This document shows positions 12,959-26,721 of a stretch of 64,000 bases of DNA, one piece after another (positions within the stretch are counted from its first letter, which is position 1; every line of letters starts with the position of its first letter). The stretch is from Cruorifilaria tuberocauda (Eukaryota; Nematoda; Chromadorea; Rhabditida; Onchocercidae), in contig JABVXU010000145.1 of the NCBI GenBank assembly GCA_013365365.1, forward strand, positions 56,153 to 120,152, read 5' to 3'. A program made the position numbers and the translations under genes. Under the pieces are notes generated by a model. It did no database searches. It had not been told where the DNA came from and was given only the letters and a program-made list of their open reading frames with translations.

Positions 12959-13264
12959 ACTGATAAGAATGATAGATGATAAGAATATGCTGATAAGATG
13001 AAGTGATAAAAGAAAGTAATGATAAGAGATTGTAACATCAAACAAAACAAACTTCATTTATTTTGCATATTTTCAATTTAGAGAAAAAAAGTAAGCTAAT
13101 AGAGGAAATATTAAATTATCGACATAACAGCGCTTGATAAGCTAAGCTGATAAGCATTAGCTAATTCCAAAAAAAAAACAAAAGCTAATAAGAATTATCT
13201 ATAGCTCAATAACTAATTAAATTTATCATTGATTAATTAAGATTAAACTGATAATAGCTTATCA
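12959..13264. promoter_or_regulatory. Cluster of GATA-factor type sites
   Basis: TGATAA occurs at 12961, 12977, 12991, 13004, 13020, 13135, 13148 and 13249, with TTATCA at 13259. The first is embedded in ACTGATAAGA, the extended site preferred by C. elegans intestinal GATA factors such as ELT-2. AT-richness raises chance matches, but five sites in 66 bases is dense. A role as an enhancer is inference. Confidence 0.45.
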
Positions 13265-15345
13265 TTATTTTTCATTCTTTATCTAATTTATCACCGAATA
13301 AAGTAAGTATTGTAAGTAATTACAGTAGAATATTCCTAACTAATCAATTTTTAATCTATTTGTCTTCATTTCATTAAAAAATAAATTAAAGAAAAAAAAA
13401 TTAATTTTTCCAAAAAGAAAAAATTAAAAAAAAAATATATTGTTTAATAATATTATTTTTCTTTACATCTTCCATCTAAACTTCCTCAATGTTATTGATT
13501 TCAGAAAAGAGCGTTGGAAAAAAATTAGATGAAAATTGTTTACACAAATCGGAAAGGTGATAGTTTCATAGTAGCAAAATTGAAAAATTTTTTAAACAAG
13601 TTCTTTTTTTGACGATTAACATGACATCAGCATATCACGTGTTATCAGTCATGATGTTTCTTCCTTGTCTTTTGAAAATTCCCATTATTCCTCTGCTAAA
13701 ATTACAATCATTCTTGCAAAATTTTCAAATTCTTATCAAAAAGCAATTTAAATTTCTCCTTTAAACCATTTTTAGATTCGTCTTTTAAAATTTAAATTTC
13801 AATTTTTACATGTTTATTATTTTATAATTATTTTTATCAAATGGAACGATTTTCACGATTTTTTGTTCAGTTTTCAATTTTCTTCATTCCTTTTTCTCTC
13901 TCTATCACTCTTTCCTTATTAGTTATCAAGTTTATCTCTAACATCCTGATAAAATAAAAGATAAACATGCTTCATTTGGATTTCTGAGTATTTTTGATCA
14001 TGAAATGTAACTTTTTAATCTTTGCAACCTTTCCGAAGTAATTTCTACATCATAAAACTTTCGATATATTGTAATACCTCCTACTATTCATTTGATAATT
14101 GCTGTTAAGAGTAAATGATGCTCTATTATCACTGTTCCTGAAGATTTACTACGGGAAAAAGAGTTTTTTTTTTCCATTCCCTATCTCGATAATCGATAAT
14201 TTGTTCTTCTCGAAACTTTTTAAAATCAACTTTAAATAATTCTTTAGTAATCGAAAGAATTGTTCTTCAAGATTTTCAGAGAGAGTTATCACTATCAATC
14301 AATATTATCAAGAATCAGTATTATCAAGAATTATCATACTCAATGATTAACCATAGTTTTCGAGATTTCAGTATTGATAAAAGTTTGAATATTTATCGCT
14401 TTAATGTATAAATTAAATGAAAACAGTACGGTTATCATGATAATAAATTTGAAATATTGATCTGTTTGATATTTCAATTTTATCACCTATTTCTAATCAC
14501 CTTAACTTTGATAACGTAAAATTTGTTTTTAATTCTAATATTTAAAAAGTGACAAAATTATTCATCGAAAATTCAAAAACATTTTTTTCATTTATCATCT
14601 TTTCATTACAATCAATGTATTATTATCATTATCTTTGTTACCGTCAATATTATTATTATTATCGTTATCATTATCATTAATTATCATTAAATGATTAAAT
14701 TCTCGTAAATTGAAAAGTTTATTCCATTTTCAAAATTCTTCATTCATCGAATCGATCTATTTCGATTCTTTTTTTCTCTTCATTCAAACCGCATCAATCA
14801 TATCGATCATAGAAATTAAAATTTTTAAAATGAGTAATCAAAAATGAATGAATCATCAAATACTTGTAAATTACAATCATTAAGCACAAATGGTTAGCTG
14901 TAAAAAAATAGTCAGAAGGAAAAAATGAAATTATCGTTTTCAGTTTTTGACATAAATATTTTGTGCTATCTCTTTATCCTTCCAGTTTTTCCTCCTCTCT
15001 TTCCCCACTCTTCAACTATCTTGTCTTTCTTTTTTTTAACTTGTCAAGAATGTTCGATCATTCAACTTATCACTTGTTTTGCTACCGTATTACATTTAAA
15101 GTTAGATACGTTTTTCACGTAACTCTCTCTCTCTCTCTGTTTTTGTTCTCGATCAATCATCAAATTATTCATCATTTATTTTCCATCCATACTTTAACAT
15201 ATCACTCCATCTATCCCAATAATGATAATGTTTTTAACATAGATTACTAATCCAGCTGTTTGGCAACTAAACATATTACGACTTAAAATGCATTGTTCAG
15301 ATGGGAATTTCATCAAAGTGATTTAAAAAGATTAAAAGAAGACAA

Positions 15346-15372
15346 AGAGAGAGAGAGAGAGAGAGAGAGAGA
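15346..15372. repeat. (GA)n microsatellite
   Basis: An uninterrupted AG dinucleotide run of about 13 units. Confidence 0.95.
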
Positions 15373-16260
15373 AAACTAGACGAGAAATTTGTTTCACTTT
15401 TATTTTTCTAAAAAAAAAAGTTATCGTTTTCTCATTTTCTTTTTTAATTTCATTTCCTCTTTTTCAAAAAAATTTTTTTTACATTAAATCTTTATAAAAT
15501 AACTAAAAGTAGAGGAAAAAGCATGATAACATCAAAAAAAACAAGAAATTAATTTGATAATTTCATGTCTTTCTTCTATTGAAACTCAAAAATTGTAAAT
15601 AAATTTTTAAAATTTTAAAACAAATAGTTTAGACGAGAAAAAAATTGCTTATCAATTAATTTGTTAATTGATAATCAATTTATAAAAGGCAATTTGATCA
15701 CATTCTTTGTTATAATGTAGTTTAAAATAGAAAAAAAGAAGGAAGAAAACCGGTTCAATAACTTCATGCATTTCTATCAAATTTAACAGTGATAATAAAT
15801 ATACCATAAAATTTAAAACAAATAGTTTTACAAAAAAAAAAAAAAGAAAATATACTTGATAATAAAATAATTGATGAAATAAACAATTTTTAATGGGTAA
15901 CACGTTGTAATTTTTTTTTTGTAATTTTAATAAAATTAATTAAAATTTTTGTGACTTGCTTTTGGCAGGTTAATGATTATTACTATTATCACTATCGTTA
16001 TTATTATTTTTCCTAAAATTACTTTTCATCATTTTTCCTTATCTTGTTTTTGTTGTTTTGCAAAAAAAGTTTTACAATTACATTAACATTTTTACAATTG
16101 AGCAAGCCCATAATGTCTAACACATTTTCAAATAAAACGACAATAATACCAGAAAAGTTTTATTAACTCATTTGTGCAAATTTTCCAGATGTTTTCAAAT
16201 GTTCCCACTTTGCTTCTTTCTTTTTTCTTTTTTTTCTTTGCTTTTTAAATATTCATTTGT

Positions 16261-16893
16261 TTTTTTTTTGTCTTAAGCTTATTCTTTCTAGTTGTCCGTT
16301 CTCGAGAAAAACGATTATTATTAGTTTTCAGTATAACTATTCGATATAAATCTTAAGGAGGAATAAAGGTAATTATCTAATTAAAAAAATATGCCAAAAT
16401 GAATAAAACAGGTTTTTTTTTTCTCTCAGACTTATTCTTTTTAGTTATTTAATCTCCAAAGATTATTATCAGTTTTTATTATGACTATTAGACATAAATA
16501 GCTAAGCAGGAATAAAGCTAATTATCTAATTAACGAATAAAGCTAATTATTATTTAATACCAAAATGAGTAAAGCAAGTTTTTTTTCAAGCTAATCTCGA
16601 GAAAACAATGATTATCATCAACTTTTATTATGATTTATTTTTTTATCAATTTTTTTCATTAGCTCATTATGAGTTTAATCAATTTTTATTATTAGATATA
16701 AATAGTTAAGCAAGAATGAAGCATATACCAAAATGATTAAAACAGGTTTTTTTCCGAACCTATCCTTTCCAGCTATCTAGTCTTAGAAAAAAGATTCTTA
16801 TGAGTTTTTATTATAATTATTAGGCATAAATAGTTAAGAAAGAATAAAGCTATTTGTCTAATTAAAGGAACATGTAAAAATAAGTAATGCAGA
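16261..16893. repeat. Four-copy diverged tandem repeat, ~160-bp unit
   Basis: Copies begin near 16261, 16411, 16578 and 16745. Each has the order: T-run, CTTATTCTTTxxAGxT block, TTTTTATTATxAxTATTAG, ACATAAATAG, CTAAGCAGGAATAAAGCTAATTATCTAATTA, and CCAAAATGAxTAAAACAGG at the end. (Blocks are given separately; individual copies vary by substitutions and indels.) It is non-coding and looks like an old satellite-style amplification. Confidence 0.75.
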
Positions 16894-18275
16894 GAAATAA
16901 AATTCGAAGATATAAATTTTTTTCTGTCTTTTTTTTTATTTTTCATTAAGAATTCTTTTTTAATTTCCTTTTGATCTATTTCAATCGAAAATTTAAGTTT
17001 AAATTCATACTTTTCTCTCTTATTCATTGTCTAAGCTTTTTCTTTATTACAACTTATGTGATTAGTTAGTTTAATCGAATTAATTGTTAATTAAAATATA
17101 TGATAAATGTTCAACATTCCATATCTTTGAATGATCGATGTTCGATTGTATTTGATTTGAAATATTTGAATAGCGGAAAACAATGATGTATTAGGCGGAA
17201 TTTCTTTATATTAGGTTAAATGAAACTAATACTTGACACTGTAAGTATGGTTTCTCTAAAAATTATTCTTTTAAAATATGGCTTTGATAATTTCTGGATT
17301 ATATTTCCGGAAACGGAAAGCACGAAGAGCATTCATTATTATTTAATATTCATTATTGTTTGCGTTTTTTAAAAGAAATTATTACTCTTTTAAAATTTAT
17401 GCTATTTTTACTCTCTTCCCAATTTGGATATTCATTTCATGTGATAGTGAAAAATTATCTCTTATCAGCTTCGTTGTTAACTAATACTTATCATCTGCAT
17501 AATTAGCAACTTAATAATGGAATATACTGATGAAATAGTTTAAGCTTAAGTTATGAATGATCTATCCGATATAGGAATATTAGAGTGCTCGAATAATTTG
17601 TTATATTTAATTTCAATTGAGAAATCATTATCAACAGGAAAAAGTATTACTTACTTATCGGTTGAATGATAAATTACTGTAAGACGATACAGAAATAGTT
17701 AAGATAAAAATTTTTTAATCATTCGATATCAATACATTCTCGAATGATAATATCTAATTAATTAATTTCTAATTAATCATTATTCTTTTTCATTTCATAT
17801 TTCCATTTCAAGAATTTAATATCGATTAATCTTTATTTCAAAAACGAAAAATTTTTTCATCCCTCTTTTCTTATCAATTCATTCTCCGCTTATTCTGACA
17901 GTTAAACTTCCAGCAGCTATTCAATTGAAATGTTAACTTTTTGAAAAATAAATGAATGTGGGATATCCATCCATCCATTTTTCCGGATCAGTATTCGTAT
18001 GTATCTGTAGGTACATATTTATGTGGTATGTTTTGCTTGTTCAAAATGTTCAATATGATTAAGTAGAAGTTGTTAAAAGTGTCTTGTAAAAGTAATTCGT
18101 TCCATTTCTCCTAACACTGATAACATTCATCCACTTTTTATTACTATTTTGAAAAAAGACATTAGACAAAATGATTGGAAAAAAGAGTAAATGTAAATGA
18201 AATTAATAGTAAATCAATGAATTGTAAAAAATTGAAAATAGAAAAGGAAAAAAGTTTAATTTAACAGTAGTAGTA

Positions 18276-18298
18276 GTAGTAGTTAATTTAATAGTAAC
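18276..18298. repeat. (TAG)n and AACAGT low-complexity run
   Basis: A TAG triplet run is followed by TTTAACAGT repeats to about 18320. Confidence 0.8.
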
Positions 18299-18620
18299 AG
18301 TAACAGTTTAACAGTTTAATAGTAAACTTTACTTTTTGTTACTTTATTTCAAAAAAAAAGCGAAATTTATGTAAATTTAATTTCAATTTATATAAATACT
18401 TTTTTCATTCTTTTTTTTTACCGATTTCAATTTTCTCAGAACTGATTTTCTGAACTGACAAAATAATCAATGATTTATTGATCATGAAAAATTACTTTGT
18501 ATTATTATTATTTTATCTGATGTCTTAGCTTAAATCATATTTCTTCATCTGTTACTTTGATTTAAAAGTTTTTTGAAATGAAAAAATACTGCAAACGTTT
18601 TTTTTTTTTTGGAGAAAAAT

Positions 18621-18810
18621 ACATCATCACATACACATACATACACGTATACATCACATGCATACAAACATACACGACATCACATGCACACACATACAAT
18701 TACATATAAACACATATGCAACACATGCAAACATATACATACGCAACATTACATGTATACAAACATACACAGACACATACACATACACACACATACACAC
18801 ATACATATTA
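18621..18810. repeat. Degenerate (ACAT/ACAC)n microsatellite
   Basis: About 190 bases of interrupted ACAT and ACAC units. The histidine/threonine-rich peptides in several frames are artefacts of the repeat. Confidence 0.9.
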
Positions 18811-19141
18811 TATAAATATAATTCCCATCAAAATAGCTTTTCCAGAAAAACACATAACAACAATCAGTTGCTGTTCGAGGCAACAATTTTTAAGCGTGAA
18901 GGAACATTAATTTTTGTTACTTAACAGGTGCATCTTCAAATCGACCTGATTAATGATATGCTTTTTTTTTTTAACACTGATAGCATCATTCGCCTCATAT
19001 ACCGATCTTCTCAGGTGCTCTTCATTTAGTTTGATTTTGGTTGGTTAATTGATTTGCTTAATTTGATTGGTTTATTTAATTCAGTTGCTGTAAACTAAAA
19101 GTATTAAGCAAAAACAAAAGCTATAATAATAAGTTCGAGGT

Positions 19142-19302
19142 AGAAAAGAGGGAGCGAGAGAGAGAGAAAGAGGGAGAGGGAGAGAGAGAAAAAGAAGGAA
19201 AATAGGAATAAATTTAATACATTATGTATCGTATCATAATTTTGAAGAATGGAAGAGAGAGAGAGAGAGAGAGAGTTGAGAGAGAGAGGGAGGAAAAAAG
19301 AA
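19142..19302. repeat. Purine (GA) tracts
   Basis: Two GA-rich blocks (19142-19202 and 19251-19302) flank an AT-rich gap. AAGC/GCAA tetranucleotides follow near 19382-19406. Confidence 0.85.
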
Positions 19303-20248
19303 AGATGTAGGAAATTTGAGCTTTATTCTTTCCTCATCAGTTAAGCCTTTTATATTTTAATAGCTTGGAAATCCTTTCTACAGCAAGCAAGTAAGCAAGC
19401 AAGCAATCGGATCTATTTATTTACTGATCCAACCAAAAAGTTATTTAAACACTTTCAAAGTTCATTTCATCAAAAATTTCCCTTTCAACATTTCAAAATT
19501 GTAACATATCAAATAACCATTAGAGAAATGAAAGTCAATCCTAAATCTATGCTGTTAAATGATATTTGATTGTTGACATTGTTTTAAAAAGCTTAATTTC
19601 AAAATTAAATTAATACGAAGATTGAAAAATTCCAAAATTTTCAAAATTGTTTAAAAATATCATCATTTTGGAGCATTTGGGAAATTTAATATTTTACAAT
19701 TTATCACAAATGTAATTTTAAATATTTAAATCATTCTAAAGTTTCCTTTTATTTTAATTTTAAAATGAATACACACGGATATCAATGCATTTTAAAATAT
19801 TATTCATTAATTCAATATGCGTCTAATTATTATCATTTATTACGGTAACTTAAATAACTGTAGGATGAAAGTCAATGAAAAGTTCTTTTTTACATTTTTC
19901 CAATTGATGAGAAAAGAATGAAAAAAAAAAAAAGAAAAGGTGTAAAAAGGTGAGAAGCTAATACTAATACTAATATTAGCAATCTTTTCATTAACCTGTT
20001 TAGGTATCTTTTTTTCTTTTCTTTTGAATTCAATTCTACCTGGGTTCCAGTATTCTTTGTTGATAACTTTTCTCTCTGAAATAATATATTCACACGTGTG
20101 TGTACGTGTGTACGTAGTGTGTGTGAAATGTTTGTAATGATCCTGCAAATCAAAATTCGACATTTGTCATCATTGTTGTATCAACATTGTCATACTGTGG
20201 GTATTAAAGTATCTGTTAGCTTTATTGCTATAAATAAATAAGTGTTAA

Positions 20249-20251
<3 letters not shown>

Positions 20252-20289
<38 letters not shown>
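20252..20289. repeat. (TG)n microsatellite
   Basis: About 19 uninterrupted TG units. Confidence 0.95.
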
Positions 20290-23200
20290 TGTCCATGTGT
20301 ACATAAAAATGATTTTATACCTATTAATCTTCTAACTCTCCAATCTATCAACCATTGAACGTTGATGATCTTATATTTGTTTTATCGGAGAAAGGTGATA
20401 AAAGATGTTGCAGTTTTTCAGTTTTGATCAGATGGAAAAAAAAAAGGAATACTTTATTAGCTATAATTAAAATTAAAATCGAAAAGCTAATCTCATCTTC
20501 TACAATATAAATGTACTATTTATTAAATCCATCAGAGAGAAGGAATATTCGAGAAAGCAATTAACCTGGAAATTATAACACTCGAGAAATTTCTTTTTTT
20601 CAATCCTTTTTATCATTTAATAATTCTATACTGATAATCAAATGTAAAATTATATTCAAAATTTATAATAAAATCCTAAATTTTCCATAAAAATTTCTCA
20701 ATGTTCTTATATTATTATCATTATTGTGATTATTATCATTGTTATCTTCATCACTGGATCCATTAATTTACTTAAGCATTTTATAAAATAGAATTATAAT
20801 AGTTTAAAATATCCTATAAGTAATTGATTATCAATAATTATTGTCCAATCTATCGAATTTTTCATACTATTATTATCATTATTGCGATTATTATAATTGT
20901 TACTATTATTATTACTATTAATATTTTTTGTTGGAATTTTTATCATTGTCACTATTATTATTATCATTATTATTAGCATTATCATTATTATTATTATTAT
21001 TATTTTTGTTGAAATTATTATGATTGTTACTACTATTATTACTATTATTTTAAACAGAAGTTAAATAATTCAATGCAGTTAATGGATCGAATAATTTCTC
21101 TTAAATCTGATATTTTCCATAAAAAATTTCTGGATTCTTTTCAATAGAAATGTTTATTTATTAATATATTTCCTCTCTTATATCGTTACCATTATCGCTA
21201 TCATTATCATTATCATTATTGCTATCATTATCATTATTGTTACTGTTACTATTATTATTTGAAACTGATATTAGCTAATTCATTTCAATGTAACACATTC
21301 AATTATTTCACCTTTTTAACATTTCAAAATATTTGATGGTTTGATTGGTCTGGCAGAGAGCAAAGAAAAAAAAAACTTTTAAATAAATTTTGTCGTTCAC
21401 TGATTTTCAAATGAAATGATATGATTGCGGAAATTGACCTTTAAGTATAATGTTTTTTTTTTTGCAAATGTTCTTCTTCACCTAAGACAATCCTTACCTT
21501 TGGATTACAACCATTTGTGACATCACTTCCAATCAAAATTTCTCCTCCGTTAGACGATTTTCATCATTTCTATTTTTTCCTTTCCATCCTTTATTTACAC
21601 TGCTCAAAATTATTTTTAAATTAGAAATTATTTTAAAGTTTAAATTATTTTCAATTTTACATTCTTTTTAAATATCTATTACTTTTTCCGTTTTGATAAG
21701 TTTTTTGATCATTTCAAGTTTAAATTTTACATTCAATTAAATATTAAAAATGCTGAAATTCTATTTTTGGATTTTTGGAATTTGTTTTTTTTTTCATTTT
21801 TTGATTAATTTAATTAATATTTTTTTTTGATCCGTAAAATTTAAATTGAATTCATACTTATATTTTATGAAGTAACTTTACAGATTGATAATTTGCAGAT
21901 TAAAACTCATACTTGGATTTTGTGAATTAACTTTATAGATTGATAATTTTACGATTAATTAAAATATAAACATTTCTCACGTAATCCGTAATCGTAATTT
22001 GCAATTTGTTCAATTGTGAATTCATCATTGAAATAAAAGGTAAATTGATTAGTGTAAAAAGTTTTGGTAAATTTTAACTTGTCGTTTTTCAATTTTAATT
22101 TATGATCTATCCTTTTTTGATTTCATATTTTTTTTGTTGAAACAAAAGTTATAACTTTAATATGAACACACACACACAGACACACACAGACACATACAGA
22201 CACCTGTAGGAAATGATTTTAGTAAATAAAAATGAAAGAATCGAATTCCCTCTGTTCCACGAAGTCACATAAATTTGCTTTTAGAACAACAGTTCATCGG
22301 CTTCAATCACATCAATCTTTTGCCGTGTAAATTACTTCCTGAAGCAAATTCCAGCTTTCAAAGGGGCATCACCTTTGGCTAACCTCTGATCCTTTACGGA
22401 ATTTTTCAATTTCATTTTTTTTTCCGCCTTTCTTCTTTTAATTCTTTTCAAACAACTATACTTTTTAACATTTTATATAAAGCGGAAATTAATTAATTAT
22501 TCACAATAGATTTCTCGCTTTTTTTTTTCCTTTTGATACTTTCAAAAAATAGAAATGAACGATTTGCTTTAAATTTTTAAAGCTAAAAATTTTTAACGGA
22601 AAAAAATACGAAATTAGTAAATATCTAATTAATAAGTTAGTTTAAATTCACATTTTTAAAGTAAAAAAAAAAAGAAAAACTGAAATTTGAAATTGAAAAA
22701 TTTTCTATTTTATTAAATTATCAATTTTATCATTTAAAATTTTTTGATAAATGAAAATTAAATGTTTGCTTTGAAATTTTTTTTATCAATTTATAATATC
22801 ATATTAATAAAATTTGCTATGGTATTTTTTAAATTTCCAATCAAAATTTTAACTTTCAGTTTCATTTCAATGCTTTTCTCTTATTCCATTTGTTATGTAA
22901 TTTCATCTCACGTTAAGCCTAAAAAGAAATTGAAATAATTCATTCATTTATTTAATAGCTATAAAAAAAAATTAAGGCAAATCAGATATAGAAAAAATTG
23001 AAAAGCAAAAACTTATAAAAGTTAAAATTGCATTTTAGATATGATAAAACAATCAAAAATTGATTTGATATTTGCAAATTAATTTTAAATTTCATCCAAA
23101 AGGGATAAGATAAAAAATTGTCAGAGATGATCAAATAGGATATTAGAAAGATGTATTAATATGTTCGGTGATAACTTTTGATGTTCACACTGAGACATCA

Positions 23201-23862
23201 TTAATTACCTGTTAATTCAATTAATCCTCTTTCGCTCCATTTAGTTACATCAAAAACAACTATTAACCTGATTATCTCTTTTGTTTCATTCCAATTTCAC
23301 ACTTCTCATTCGTTGGTTTTATTTTTCAAACAAGAAAAATCAACTATAAATGATAAAATAATGAATGATACTATTTCTTTGTCACAATTCTATGAACTAA
23401 AATTTCATAAGAATTATGATAAATTTCTATAAGTTTAAAAATTCCATTTGATAAAAAAGAATGAAAATTGATTTTTCCAAGTCTCTGAAAGAATTCCCTA
23501 TAAAATAAATTATTTACAAAAATTTGGAAGTTTGAATTTTTATATATCAGATTAATGGAATTTTCAACATTACATTATCAGTGTAGTATTATTAATTAAA
23601 ATTAATCGATAGTAAAGTTAATGATTTAAAGTGATTAAATAGAATGTTTCACTTTTGCAGTTTGATGTAATACGGCGCCACGTATACTTCTTTACCTGTA
23701 AAGGTATCTTTGTCGGCTTCATCAAAGGACATCAAATTTCTAATTACCTTTCTGGAATTAATCCTCTTAACCTTCTTTAGTACAGGAGATGTGAGTGTAA
23801 TTATCAGTGAAAATTCAAACGATGCGATATTTGGAAAAAACAAAAGAAGAGAAATACTTGAA

Positions 23863-23864
23863 GT

Positions 23865-23923
<59 letters not shown>

Positions 23924-23932
23924 GATGTGTAT
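23863..23932. repeat. (TG)n microsatellite with degenerate ends
   Basis: A long TG run broken by single A and GA interruptions at its ends. It is among the longest simple repeats in the window. Confidence 0.95.
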
Positions 23933-26691
23933 GTAGATGATTGAGTGTTACTTAATATTATGATTATGATTATCAACAAACAGGTTTAACCTCAATCAAA
24001 ACCGAAAAACGTTTTTTGAGTAAATCTTTTTCTTTTCAATTTCCTTTCCCACTTATATTCTTTCATCCATTTTATCATTTATCATTTATCAATTATAGTC
24101 TAACATTCAATTTACAGATATTTTTGAAATTCGAAAAATCAGCCAGGTTTTTTTTATTTTAAATAATTTTGCAATTTTCCTATTTAATATGACAAATAAA
24201 TTTGATAGGCAATGATAATTTTCCTCGAGAAAAGAAGATTGGAAAATATCATTGGAAAGCTAATTGTTATTTAGGTTAGCAGTTATTTTAGAATTGTTGT
24301 CAATGGATGAATGGGTAAGATAAGATAAGATTAATTACTAGATTACTTTCTCAATTATTTATTTTAGCTAAATTGATTTGATGAGGAAAACGAAAATAAT
24401 TTTTATGCTGCAAATCAAACAACTTTTTATCATTGGTTATTTATAATTGATATAAATTGTATTTAACTGATAATCAACAAATATTTAAATTACTGATATG
24501 AAACGTTTGAAAATTGACTTATTTTGAAAAATGATTGATTAAGTATTATTACTTCAAATTCATTATTAACAATTGTCTTGTCTAATTTAAAAATAGTTGA
24601 ATCATTTTTTTTTTTTCAATCAAATTTGGTGGGAATAATTTCTATAATTAACTTTAACTTGAAATTACTTTTAATTGAATTGGAAAAATTATTATTAACT
24701 TAAAAGAATTTGCAGAGAGTTTTTTGATAAATGATATTTGATAAATGAATTTGTGTTTACTCATTATTCGTGATTTTACTAATTACAATCGTTTACTCGC
24801 TGTTTATTTATCTTCATCGATTATTTCTTTTTTTTTTTTCGTTGCGGATAAATTCTTTAATATTTCTCTAAATGCAATTTCAATGTTTCATTTTAGCTTA
24901 AAGCTTCATCAATGATTTACTTAAATACTTTATAAAATGCAATTATTCCATAAGTAATTGATTATCAATTATCATTTCATTTAATTACAAATTATACTTT
25001 CCATATATGCAATACTTTCATATACAAATGACTTTTTACTAATAATACTACTATCCCCTGAAAATACATTGCTGAAAAATTTTTATTTGTTGATTGAAAT
25101 TTTAAATGAGAGAAAATGAAAACAGAGAAAGAAAGGGAAAAAATTGGATGGATTCATGTTATTAAATCTAATATGAGAATTGAATTTCTATTTGTGCACT
25201 TTATAAATATACATAAATAGTGAACTTTGGCTCTGAACTTCAACATTTATTTTCCAATGAAATAATACAGATCCATTCATCCAACCATATGTATCCATGC
25301 ATCCATCATGCAACCAATTCTATCGGTAACTTCCTTCCCGGTGCTTTTTTCATTTTTCTTTTATTCAAATAGAATTTGTAAAAAAATCAACGCTGAATAA
25401 ATATTGAAAATATGGAAGAAAAAAAAAAGATGAAATGAAATGAAATTAAGTGGAAATTTCATTTTATTATCATCATTTGATTATTTAACATAATTTCCAT
25501 ATTAGTCTTCCGAAACAGTCATTCATTCGCTATCATCATTTTAGATGTTTATTGATAAATGATTGAAGTTTAAAACATTCTATTGGTAAATTGATATTCT
25601 ATTAAATTAATCTTTCAAATTTTAAAATTATTTATGCGATTGAAAAATGATGTAGTATCATTTGGTTAAAGTGATATGAAATGATTTTTTGTAACCAAAT
25701 GTTTGATTGCATCATTCTTGTCAAACTATTTTAATTAAAATGCTTTTTTTCTCTTCACTTTTAACATTTGAATTTTCATATATTATACTATATTGACATT
25801 TGATATGGATAATATATACATATCAGGGCATACTTCTTTTATCATCTGAAACATTTAGCTTCACTTTGATTTAATATGACTAATATGATAGTGAAATTTA
25901 AATTTTTATTTGATCGCCAAAATATGCATTATAATTAATTACTAATTAATAACATAAGTAAAATCAAAAGTTATATTATTAATATTAATTATATGTATAA
26001 GAGATACTGTAAGGTTAGGTATCTAATAATTATGTAAATTGAGTAAAAATTAATAAAGTAAATAGTATTTTATAGTAATTGGAATCATCACTGCAACTGA
26101 TTAGTTATAGAAAACGTAGTGTGCAAAAATTTTAGTGAAAATATAATTTAATATATTTTAATAAAAATAATAAACTTTCATACATTTACTGCTAAATACA
26201 CTTTACTTATCTCATTTCTATGCATTTGTACACAAATAACTTTTTGTTTTATTTACTTTGAAAGAAAAAAAATGAAAGAAGAGGAATAAACAAGTAACTA
26301 ACTAGCAGAATTCTTGCATATTCGATGAATTTGTTGAAATTTTCATATGAGAATTTGATGAAATCATTTCTTTTTCCCGATATTTATGATCAGTTGAAAG
26401 TCTTTGTATGGCCAAAGAGAGAGAGAGAGAGAGAGGGAGAAGGAGAGGGAGAGAGAAAAAAACCCAAAAATAATAAATTATTTTTAAAATTCTACACATT
26501 ATATATAATTTTCTTGTAAAATTCTTTTCAAAAAATTATATGCTTTCAGGGCAAATTCATTCCAATTCAATCCATTATTTTTCCTTCAGAATATTAACAA
26601 TTTTAAATCAATAACTTTTACTACTACTGAAATACAATAACTGGAACATTTTAGTACTTTTTATGGGATAATAAAGTAATACTTGTACTAA

Positions 26692-26721
26692 TAATAGTAG
26701 TAGTAGTAGTAGTAGTAGTAA
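26692..26721. repeat. (TAG)n microsatellite
   Basis: About ten TAG triplets. A GA tract lies nearby at 26415-26457, and a GATAAT run at about 26976-27018. Confidence 0.9.

Noticed and set aside
18609..18924. Overlapping histidine/threonine-rich frames
   Set aside because: Products of the degenerate ACAT/ACAC microsatellite.
22285..22385. Plus-strand stretch after TTTTAG reading NNSSSASITSIFCR
   Set aside because: Acceptor-like start, but no compatible neighbouring exons were found and the composition is ordinary.
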